Shown here: positions 1-7,392 of the stretch, piece by piece
Numbering within the stretch: the stretch's first letter is position 1
Layout: the number at the start of each line of letters is the position of its first letter
NCBI GenBank assembly: GCA_016214905.1
Contig: JACRMQ010000001.1
Coordinates: 62,001-126,000 of the forward strand
Direction of reading: 5' to 3'
Origin: Ignavibacteriales bacterium
GTDB lineage: Bacteria; Bacteroidota; Ignavibacteria; UBA10030; SZUA-254
DNA length: 64,000 nt
Made by a program: the position numbers and the translations under genes
The notes under the pieces: generated by a model
Told to the model about the DNA's origin: nothing
Database searches by the model: none
What the model saw: only the letters and a program-made list of their open reading frames with translations

Positions 1-231
1 AGTTTCCAATCACGATGCCAATTCTTAATTTGTTTTTCACGAACTATAGCGCTATACATTGATGACAGTTCTTCATAGTATACGAGAACATTTAGATTAT
101 ACTTTGTTGTAAATTTTGACCCTAAACCTTTTTTATGCTGTTCAATTCTTCTTCCTAAATTATTTGTCACTCCTGTATATAATGTTGTTCTTTTATAATT
201 GGTTAGAATATAAACGAATCCTTTTTTTCAT
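1..231 (-). pseudogene. GIY-YIG endonuclease-like protein, cut by window edge and frameshifted at its start
   Basis: The minus strand encodes the small GIY-YIG nuclease domain found in UPF0213-type proteins. It has a VYILTN...LYTGVTNN core (the GIY and YIG strands), then LGRRIEQHK with the catalytic-type Arg, then a REKQIKNW segment. The protein runs off the window at position 1, so its C-terminus is missing. The only plausible start, ATG at 231-229, is followed by seven A's (228-222); it reads M-K-K-R and leaves the GIY frame. With six A's it would read M-K-K-G-F-V-Y-I-L, the usual start of this family. In the GIY frame a TGA lies directly upstream of the A run, so no other start exists. It is either a real one-base frameshift or a homopolymer error. 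Members of this family are probably DNA-repair or selfish nucleases; the function here is unknown. Confidence 0.75.
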
Positions 232-261
232 ACTTCTATCCCTCCATATTCAGACCACCGA

Positions 262-340
262 GTCATGCCGAATTCATTTCGGCATCTGACGTTAGACCCT
301 GAAACATGCCTTCGTCGCACTGAGTCGAGATGTTCAGGGT
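262..340. repeat. Two adjacent short inverted repeats
   Basis: Two hairpins lie side by side in the 334-nt gap between the GIY-YIG fragment and the large T9SS gene. The first (262-290) has arms GTCATGCCGAA and TTCGGCATCTGAC around a 4-5 nt loop. The second (296-340) has arms ACCCTGAAACAT and ATGTTCAGGGT. Both resemble the short palindromic repeats scattered between genes in many Bacteroidota and Ignavibacteria genomes. No coding frame is visible. Their role is unknown; copy number elsewhere in the genome would settle whether they are a dispersed family. Confidence 0.55.
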
Positions 341-410
341 TACTCTATTGTTTTGTTTAACATATCAAAAAAGTTGAACAAAGGCAATTATGTATCAGAG
401 CATTCATAAC

Positions 411-532
411 CCACAAAATAAAACATCCCGCCACGCTATTATAGCGGGACGGGATGCCATTTTGTGGATTAGTGAAAATCTTTGCCATCATTTGCATCAT
501 CACCATTATTGCCGTCCCTTTAAAGGGACGGC
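411..532 (-). terminator. Double hairpin downstream of the 2057-aa T9SS gene, probable 3' end structure
   Basis: Two inverted repeats follow the stop codon of the minus-strand gene ending at 566. The nearer one (511-532) is a perfect 22-bp palindrome with arm GCCGTCCCTTT. The farther one (411-467) is an extended imperfect hairpin: outer arms CCACAAAAT/ATTTTGTGG, middle arms CATCCCG/CGGGATG, inner arms CGCTAT/ATAGCG. Neither is followed by a clear U-tract on the minus strand, so factor-independent termination is uncertain. They may instead be repeat elements or RNA-stabilising 3' structures. Confidence 0.4.
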
Positions 533-565
533 AAGTTTTGGCAATATGCAATGATGATTGACTTC

Positions 566-3500
566 TTACTTCACCAGAATCATCTTATGGACTGAATTGA
601 ATGTGCCGGAGGTTGTTCCCTCTTCGCCTATTCCTTCAGCCGATAATCTGTAGAAGTATACACCCGAAGCAAAGCTCGATGCGCTGAACTCTACTTCTTG
701 CGTTCCTTCACTCATTTGTTCGCGATTGAACAATGTTGCTACTTCCTGTCCGAGCAGGTTGTATACTTTCAACGTTACAAACGCTTCTTCAGGTAAGTCG
801 AACTGTATCATTGTTGTCGGGTTGAACGGATTCGGATAGTTCTGATGTAACTTATAAGCTTCCGGTATCTGTTCCAACATCGTGTAATCCGGTACTATCT
901 TTGCCGGTACTACACTTGAACCCTTCAAGTATGGTACGTCAATCAGCTTCTTTGCTCCTGTGAATACTAATGCGGAAGCAAAGCTGGTTGTGTCTAACTG
1001 ACCTTCGAACGCGTTGTTAATTTTGGTTACTGCCGTATTCAAAAATGCCATTACTGCCGGATCGTGGAAATGACGGCTGTATACCGGTTTACCTTTGATG
1101 ATTGTATCAACATGTGCCCAGCCCATCATCAACGAATCGACTAATGAGGCAATTTCTCTCACCATCATACCGTTAAGTACGGGAGCGCCTACTGGTGGTG
1201 TTAACGTTGCATCGTCGAACATTAATTCACCAAAACCAAGAGGTATCATTTCCAGATTACTGGCTGTGATGTTTAACTTCAACGCTATCATCTGTGCTAA
1301 CAACACGTTGTTGAACTTTGTTGGTGGCAGTGATTTTTGCATCTTCAACAACGGCTTGCCTGTGCTTGTCCAAGCATCCAAGCTATGTGCCGGTGTTGTA
1401 TGAGTGGTTTTACCATCATTCAACGTCTTTGCCACATCGCTGTACTTCTTAGCACTTAACCATCCGAACAGCTTTGTGCTATCCGGACTGCTCTTATCCA
1501 TACCGACTTGTAATCCGGTTGGGAATTGAGCTAACGCGAACAGATCGTTTACTGCATTCAACCTGTTCGGCATCGGTAAGCGCGGTTGGTTCATTGTGTA
1601 TGTACCGGCTTCCTTACCTACTGTGCCTTTTGTTGCCTTTGGTAATGTTGCCCATGAATAACCTGTCTTTACCGGTTTACCACTATAACCCCAGCCAATT
1701 ACGGTTACTACGTCGCCGCTATCGATTGCTGAGGTGGTTGCAAGCTTCGCGCTTGTCCATGTACCAACAGTATCAACACCGTTTAATACTACGCCTGTCG
1801 ACAACATTGAGAATTTGAGTGTTAACGCGGCAGTATCCGGTGCTGTTAAGTCGAATACAAACTCATCCGCGTTGGCTTTGCGAGCGATGTATTTGTATTT
1901 CAGTTTTAGATCTTTCGATTGCGCTATGCTGTCAGGATCGAATGAACGGTACATGTTGCTATAGATCGGAGGAGCATTTACGAAATCGAATATTGTGTTC
2001 ATACCATCGCTGAGAGCAATTGTGTAATTGTTATCGGTGCTGGCATGATCGGTTGAATTAATTGTGTAACCGAGGTTGATCCAATTCGCGCTGTCAGATT
2101 CGACTATCACGTATGTATCATCACCAAGGTTCGGAACATCTAACGATCCATTGTCGCTTGAAGCAACCAATGCACCGCTGATTGTACCGCGACGAACTTC
2201 GAGGTGCCACGGAGCAAGAACGCGATCGTTATTTGTCGATAGTTTACCATCGCTATCTTTAACTTTCCGAATTGTTAACGAATTCGGTTTGAAGTTAACG
2301 AATGTAACTACCGCATCATCACCACCTGCAACTATTACTGTGTCCCTTATTGCAAGGTTACCGTTGATGCGTTTCCATGCGGATCCCTTGTCTTCTTCAA
2401 CAACGATATATGTTCCGGCTTGGATATCTGTGATTGCTGCTTCACCGGTAGTTGTGGAGAGAACGAGTGTTCCTTCACTGATCGTTCCTTTGTAAATCGA
2501 AAGACCCCATGGTGTTGCAACCTGATCTGCTGTTGTTCCGGCATCACCGTCGTAATCGCGATATTTTTTCGCGGTTAAGCTGCTTGCCTTCTGATTATAG
2601 AATATTATTTCTGCAGATACACCACCCGAGACCGTAACATCGGCGGTATTCATTGATCCGGTTGTCAGAACGCCGTTCACACGAACGCCGAGATGCAACC
2701 AGCCAATGCTATCTTCCTCTGTCGCTGTGTATGTTCCCGCCTCAAGATTCGGTGTTACCATAACACCGGTGTTGAGGTTTTGAGAATTGATAAGTGTTGC
2801 ACCCTGATAAAGATTCAAGCGCCATTTTTTCGGTACTTGATCGCCTGTTGTGTTGAGATCACCGTCTTTATCTTCTATCTTCATGACTGTAATTGTGTGA
2901 GAGATGAAGAGCGGACTGTTGTACGAACCGGCAGTCCAGCGTGAGAATGAATTTATGCCAGTTGCTGTGATCTTATTCAATGGAGAATTAACGGTTCCTG
3001 CTTTACCAGACCATGTCGTTCCGCCATCTTCCGATTTGAAGAGCATTAATGTGTTTTCATCAAGACTATTCAATTCACCAGTCGCATAACTGAATGAAGT
3101 TGTTGCATTCAATCCGGTATTGTTTGTAGGTGTAACATCATAGTAACGAAGAATCGATTGATTGCCGTTACCTGTTGATGCAACGCCGTTTTTACGTACA
3201 ACGGTTGTAACACCGGGTGCCGCATCAGCCGCGTTAATCTCGAATCCGATACCTCCGAACAGTTCGTTAGTCGCCTGAACAGCGGTTCGGGTTGCTGATA
3301 CGTTACCTTGAATTGGATTGTCGCCTTCATTTAAAGCTCCCGCAGGATTTAAATAAACTGTATTTAATCCTGTTGATATAGCTCCTGCGCATGTTAATGT
3401 TTCGAAAATTGCGCCGCCTTTATCAAAGTTATAAGTACCTGTTGCTTGTACTGTACCACCTTTTACTGTTAAATCGTTGCCGAGCGTTAAGCCTGCGGCA

Positions 3501-6500
3501 TTAGCCATAACCATTCCGTTACCAAGATAAACAGGATTACCGGAAATAGTTTGTGGTGCAGTTCCTCTGACTATCAATGGCGATGTCGTGAATGCCATTG
3601 AACCGTTATTAATGATGTTGCCGAATAATGCCACAGCATAACTACCGGTAATGTTCATTGTATCTGCAATACCTGAGTTTATGGTGATATTACCTTTTAC
3701 ATACATTGGTCCGGGAGTAGAGCTTGTGTACAATTTATAAACTGTTGCTCCATTAACACCGCTAAATACCAAATGCGGATACCAGATCATGGAAGATGTA
3801 ATTGACGGAGCGGCTACTGATGCAGGACATGCCCACTCGAAAATACCATAATCGCCATCCAACCTGTTGCTCAATGTTTTCACAAAGCTTGTGGTTGCTA
3901 ATGTCATATGGAGATATTTACCGCCGGTGCGGATTAATGTTGTATCGTTTGCAGGTGTGTAACCTCTGACAAAAAGATTATTGCCGCTGGTACGTGCCGT
4001 GTTATTCTGAAGCACTCCACCTTCGTCAATAAGCAGATCGATATTCCCAACCAATCCATCACCATACCTGAATGATGTGCTTGCCTGAGATGTGCTTACG
4101 TATGGGATTAATAATTTTATTTCGTTTGTATTTCCGGGATAGCCGATTTGCATTGTGTAGAATGAATCTGAAGTTGTCATGTAACCAATCTTCACAACAT
4201 AACTGCCAGTTTTATAATCATTATTAAGATAAACATAATCGTTATCTGGAATATTATCGGCATCAAATCCCGTCTCCACAAACCAGGTTGTGGGATCACG
4301 CCACATAAGTGTATCGCCTAAAACGTTTGCAACTTTGAATACGGCGGTTGGCGTTTCAACTACAAAGCTGTTAGAAGTAGCTCCGGTTAATCCGGCTGCA
4401 TCGGCAGAAAGTGTATAAGCTCCGCCTGCATCTAATTGCAGATCTGTTGTCGTTGCAACACCAAGAACTGCTAATGGAGCGGTTGTTCCGGTTAAATTAC
4501 CTGTACCACTTGCTTTTGCAAAAGTTACTGCTGCCACAAAATCGACATCAATATTTCCGTTTGCATCTGTTGCCTTTGCACTCGCTGTGAAATTAGTTGA
4601 AACTTTTGTGTTGGCGATGTTTGCAACGAATCTTAATTCCGTTGCGTTGACAGAAACTTCTGTTCCTGTTCCACCAACTACATCTGATCCACCTGCCACC
4701 ATCATAGAACCTAATGGATCAAGTGTTACGTCTGTATTCTGATTAATTTTGGCTTGGAACATTTTTCCATCTGCTCCAACTGGTAACGGATTCTTCAACC
4801 ATAATTTCAATGTTAAAGTTGTGCTTCCATCATCTGCAACACTCGCCAACGGTGAACCGCTGAATGCGATACTTGCAGCTGATACTGTTCCCGTGCCGAC
4901 TAATGAAGCGCCATCGTATAACTCAGCACCGAGAACGTATGTTGACCAGTCGGAGATATTATTTAACGAACCCGGTACAACACTAAGAGCGGTTACGATT
5001 GTTGCAAAAGGATCGGCATCTGCTGAACCGCCGCCATCGCGGACTGTGAAATCGAACATAGCAACTTCTTCGGCTTGTGTATCATCGAGCGAAGAAATTT
5101 CTAATGGTATTGTTAAAACACCTGCAACAACATCCGATGCTGCTGAAGCACCTGTAACATCGAATGTGTTCGATGTTGCGCTTGTTAAACTGCCCGATGC
5201 GGCTTGTATGCTTACACCTGTTTCGGCAGTGTTATATTTTAAATCTGACCATGATGCCGCGCCAGATGTTGGAGCTTGTGATAAACCGGTAACTGATGAT
5301 AATGTTCCTGTGCCTGTTGCAACGCTTAAATCAAAGTTGGTTGCATAATCAGCATCGACGTTTTCATTTGCATCTCTCGCTTCAACAGCGGATGAGAATG
5401 AATTATTCACTGCGACCGACACTGGCGGTTGTGTTGAGAATGCCAATTTTGTCGCTGTCACTTCAAGGCGGTTTGCATCACCCGTTACACTGCTTGTTTG
5501 CGCAGTGAACCCGGTGAATGTTGAACTGCCTGAGCTAGCAGGCGTAACGTTTGTATTCGTAACCTGAAATTCAAATTGTTGATTATCTGTTACTGCCGAT
5601 TCAAATGTTAAATATAAATCGAGAGTTGTTGAGCCGTCATCCGCCGCAGTTACATCTGCACCGGACATACCAGAGAACACAATTGTCTCGCCTGTAACGC
5701 TAACTTCAGCAACTTTAGTGGAGCCGTTGAAGAGAGCTGCCTGGCGGATTGTGTTTGCCCAATTTGTAACGCCATTACCGGCGCCTTTGTTAAATGTAAT
5801 ACCGCTTAAAATTGTTGGATATGTATCACCATCCGGACTTCCGCCACCATCACGGACTGTAAACGAGAATACGCGGAGTGCATCTGAGGTTGTTGTTACT
5901 GATGCAGATTGATATGAGGCATAATCAATGTTAGATGTTTCGTTCCCAGCTGCCAAAATATCAGAAGCAGAACTCGACGGAGAAGCCACAACCGCTGCCC
6001 ATGATGTTCCAACTCGTATACCATCAATCTTTAATGTAGGAGAACCGGTAGATGTTGCCTGCCTTATGGAAATAGTATTTAATCCTAATGCATTGGTAAC
6101 ATCACTCTGAGTAGCACCAACACCGGCGATCGTTGCTGCTGGTTCTAAACCACCAATTGCGGGATTGACCCAGAAATCGACCAAATCATCAGTTGCTGAA
6201 CCAGTATTAAACGTATATTTCAGAACTATGAGATATGTTGTACCAAATGATCTTGCAGTAGCTTCATAATTGGCTGTAGAACTACTAACATTTTTTGAAA
6301 CTCCAAAATAGAATCCTCCTGCTCCGTCTGATTTTGCAAATATTCGTCCAAAATAACCTCCACCAGTACCACCTGTACAATATGGACTCAGGAAATAATC
6401 TCCTGTTAAAGCGGCGCTAATATTCACCATGGCAGCCATATAGTATGTACCAGAAGTGACAGGTGTAGATAATAGTTTATATGCATCTTCACCAGAATTT

Positions 6501-6739
6501 GCCATGTTAAGACCATTACCGATTCCTGAATTTGCATAACCTGAATATGTCAGTGCTGCCGTTGATTGAATAGTTAAAGGATTACTATTAGCACCGCTAA
6601 AAACTGTCCAACCATGCATTTCAACGGTATCGCCTGAAGGATAATTAAAATCTTCTACTAAAAGCAATTGAGCTGATGTCGTACCACCTAACATCAATAC
6701 AGCGACGAATAGAAGAACAATTGTAAATATATGTTTCAT
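566..6739 (-). CDS. Giant secreted multidomain adhesin-like protein with T9SS sorting domain
   Basis: This 2057-aa protein is exported (signal peptide about residues 1-23, ending TTSAQ) and probably displayed on the surface. Domains by eye: a LamG/concanavalin-like N-terminus (about 25-250); two related beta modules carrying FTVRDGGGS (near 296 and 568), each followed by an Ig/filamin-like module with the ARDANEN or ATDANGN motif; a long beta-rich region (about 850-1250); three SdrD_B/prealbumin-like repeats starting KIEDKDGD, KYRDYDGD and KVKDSDGK (near 1286, 1395, 1492), whose Asp-rich starts suggest calcium binding; and a C-terminal T9SS type A domain with NYPNPFNPTT near 1968. The start is fixed by a strong AGGAGG six bases upstream. 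No catalytic motif was recognised, so binding or adhesion is an inference from architecture. It is the first of three T9SS cargo genes in a row. Confidence 0.85.
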   Translation of the reverse strand: MKHIFTIVLLFVAVLMLGGTTSAQLLLVEDFNYPSGDTVEMHGWTVFSGANSNPLTIQSTAALTYSGYANSGIGNGLNMANSGEDAYKLLSTPVTSGTYYMAAMVNISAALTGDYFLSPYCTGGTGGGYFGRIFAKSDGAGGFYFGVSKNVSSSTANYEATARSFGTTYLIVLKYTFNTGSATDDLVDFWVNPAIGGLEPAATIAGVGATQSDVTNALGLNTISIRQATSTGSPTLKIDGIRVGTSWAAVVASPSSSASDILAAGNETSNIDYASYQSASVTTTSDALRVFSFTVRDGGGSPDGDTYPTILSGITFNKGAGNGVTNWANTIRQAALFNGSTKVAEVSVTGETIVFSGMSGADVTAADDGSTTLDLYLTFESAVTDNQQFEFQVTNTNVTPASSGSSTFTGFTAQTSSVTGDANRLEVTATKLAFSTQPPVSVAVNNSFSSAVEARDANENVDADYATNFDLSVATGTGTLSSVTGLSQAPTSGAASWSDLKYNTAETGVSIQAASGSLTSATSNTFDVTGASAASDVVAGVLTIPLEISSLDDTQAEEVAMFDFTVRDGGGSADADPFATIVTALSVVPGSLNNISDWSTYVLGAELYDGASLVGTGTVSAASIAFSGSPLASVADDGSTTLTLKLWLKNPLPVGADGKMFQAKINQNTDVTLDPLGSMMVAGGSDVVGGTGTEVSVNATELRFVANIANTKVSTNFTASAKATDANGNIDVDFVAAVTFAKASGTGNLTGTTAPLAVLGVATTTDLQLDAGGAYTLSADAAGLTGATSNSFVVETPTAVFKVANVLGDTLMWRDPTTWFVETGFDADNIPDNDYVYLNNDYKTGSYVVKIGYMTTSDSFYTMQIGYPGNTNEIKLLIPYVSTSQASTSFRYGDGLVGNIDLLIDEGGVLQNNTARTSGNNLFVRGYTPANDTTLIRTGGKYLHMTLATTSFVKTLSNRLDGDYGIFEWACPASVAAPSITSSMIWYPHLVFSGVNGATVYKLYTSSTPGPMYVKGNITINSGIADTMNITGSYAVALFGNIINNGSMAFTTSPLIVRGTAPQTISGNPVYLGNGMVMANAAGLTLGNDLTVKGGTVQATGTYNFDKGGAIFETLTCAGAISTGLNTVYLNPAGALNEGDNPIQGNVSATRTAVQATNELFGGIGFEINAADAAPGVTTVVRKNGVASTGNGNQSILRYYDVTPTNNTGLNATTSFSYATGELNSLDENTLMLFKSEDGGTTWSGKAGTVNSPLNKITATGINSFSRWTAGSYNSPLFISHTITVMKIEDKDGDLNTTGDQVPKKWRLNLYQGATLINSQNLNTGVMVTPNLEAGTYTATEEDSIGWLHLGVRVNGVLTTGSMNTADVTVSGGVSAEIIFYNQKASSLTAKKYRDYDGDAGTTADQVATPWGLSIYKGTISEGTLVLSTTTGEAAITDIQAGTYIVVEEDKGSAWKRINGNLAIRDTVIVAGGDDAVVTFVNFKPNSLTIRKVKDSDGKLSTNNDRVLAPWHLEVRRGTISGALVASSDNGSLDVPNLGDDTYVIVESDSANWINLGYTINSTDHASTDNNYTIALSDGMNTIFDFVNAPPIYSNMYRSFDPDSIAQSKDLKLKYKYIARKANADEFVFDLTAPDTAALTLKFSMLSTGVVLNGVDTVGTWTSAKLATTSAIDSGDVVTVIGWGYSGKPVKTGYSWATLPKATKGTVGKEAGTYTMNQPRLPMPNRLNAVNDLFALAQFPTGLQVGMDKSSPDSTKLFGWLSAKKYSDVAKTLNDGKTTHTTPAHSLDAWTSTGKPLLKMQKSLPPTKFNNVLLAQMIALKLNITASNLEMIPLGFGELMFDDATLTPPVGAPVLNGMMVREIASLVDSLMMGWAHVDTIIKGKPVYSRHFHDPAVMAFLNTAVTKINNAFEGQLDTTSFASALVFTGAKKLIDVPYLKGSSVVPAKIVPDYTMLEQIPEAYKLHQNYPNPFNPTTMIQFDLPEEAFVTLKVYNLLGQEVATLFNREQMSEGTQEVEFSASSFASGVYFYRLSAEGIGEEGTTSGTFNSVHKMILVK

Positions 6740-6843
6740 AAATCCTCCTAAAGGATTATGTTTGATTGTGAATTAATTAGTGATTAGTGAATTTTTCAAT
6801 GAATCTATTATTTTATTTTCTTCTGTTTCAACCACCCCTTCGT

Positions 6844-6864
6844 CCCCTCCTTACTAAGGAGGGG
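6844..6864. repeat. Near-perfect palindrome of the CCCCTCCTTA/TAAGGAGGGG type
   Basis: Two 10-base arms, CCCCTCCTTA and TAAGGAGGGG, are separated by a single C. Flanking C-rich and G-rich stretches (ACCACCCCTT upstream, GAGGGGAGG downstream) extend the symmetry imperfectly. The element sits about 105 bp upstream of the start of the 2057-aa gene, within its likely 5' region. Motifs like this are familiar as dispersed intergenic palindromes in Bacteroidota-like genomes; mobility or regulation is not shown here. Confidence 0.55.
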
Positions 6865-6886
6865 ATTGAGGGGAGGTATTTAAAAC

Positions 6887-6976
6887 CTATTTTTTACTCT
6901 TTGTTTTTGTTTTGCTTTTTGTCTCTTTTTTCGGTTTCGGTTTAACTGCCGTCATCTTTTTTCCGCAGCATGCCAT
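6887..6976 (-). CDS. Putative 29-aa small protein, Cys-Cys start and Lys-rich tail
   Basis: A short open frame begins MACCGKK and continues with a Lys/Thr/Pro-rich tail (KPKPKK, TKSKTKTKSKK). An AAGGAA Shine-Dalgarno-like sequence lies about six bases before the ATG. The adjacent Cys3-Cys4 pair and the very basic tail would fit a metal- or nucleic-acid-binding micropeptide, but no family is recognised and this is speculation. It sits in the 653-nt gap between two T9SS genes, on their strand, downstream of a strong terminator (7077-7114), so it would need its own promoter. Support is the start signal and biased composition only. Confidence 0.4.
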   Translation of the reverse strand: MACCGKKMTAVKPKPKKETKSKTKTKSKK

Positions 6977-7076
6977 AAAGGGTTCCTTGTTAGTTGTTAT
7001 TAGTAATTGGCTATTAGCAATTAGCCATTAGCTGATAGCTATGAGACAAATGCTTGCCTTAACTATTATCTTACCT

Positions 7077-7114
7077 AAAACAAAAAACGCCGTTCAAGTT
7101 AATATGAACAGCGT
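7077..7114 (-). terminator. Strong intrinsic terminator (minus strand)
   Basis: Read on the minus strand, ACGCTGTTCA pairs with TGAACGGCGT (one G-U type pair) around an 8-nt loop and is followed directly by TTTTTTGTTTT. This is a textbook factor-independent terminator. It is about 280 nt beyond the end of the 1044-aa gene, which already has its own weaker hairpin, so it may end a separate short transcript from the candidate promoter at 7282-7310. Confidence 0.7.
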
Positions 7115-7281
7115 AGATTTATATTGCCGGTTGATGACATAAACATATTCCAATCCAATCGCAGATCAGACCGGTAATTAAAGAACATTGTACCTGTATC
7201 AACGGGCATTAGCAAATATTATTATTTATTTATTTTCTTTTCCGATTTAGGAAAAATGGGGGCTTGATAATAAACTAATCT

Positions 7282-7310
7282 AAAGTAATAAAAGTACAGA
7301 TTACTGTCAA
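7282..7310 (-). promoter_or_regulatory. Candidate sigma70-type promoter for a ~200-nt transcript
   Basis: On the minus strand TTGACA (7310-7305) and TACTTT (7287-7282) are separated by 17 bases. Transcription would start near 7275 and meet the strong terminator at 7077-7114, giving an RNA of about 200 nt. That RNA holds only a weak 29-codon frame (7099-7188) that runs into the terminator stem, so a noncoding RNA is as likely as a peptide. The match is by eye only. Confidence 0.3.
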
Positions 7311-7352
7311 GCTATTAATATTATATAATTGTTAATTATGAGAAAATTCTGA

Positions 7353-7374
7353 CCCCTTAGATCTTACTAAGGGG
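7353..7374 (-). terminator. Hairpin just downstream of the 1044-aa gene
   Basis: The arms CCCCTTAG and CTAAGGGG enclose a 6-nt loop 19 nt beyond the stop codon of the minus-strand gene ending at 7393. Downstream on the minus strand comes TCAGAATTTTC, a poor U-tract. It is a plausible weak terminator and resembles the palindrome at 6844-6864. Confidence 0.5.
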
Positions 7375-7392
7375 CCAGCTTCGCCTATATTT

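Noticed and set aside
4749-5348. A 199-codon plus-strand open frame opposite the giant T9SS gene
   Set aside because: It lies wholly inside a well-supported gene on the other strand, has Ala/Ser/Val-rich composition expected from reading that repetitive gene backwards, and has no start signal or family match.
7099-7188. A second 29-codon frame (MFFNYRSD...) in the 6740-7392 gap
   Set aside because: No ribosome site of quality, unremarkable composition, and its end lies in a terminator stem.
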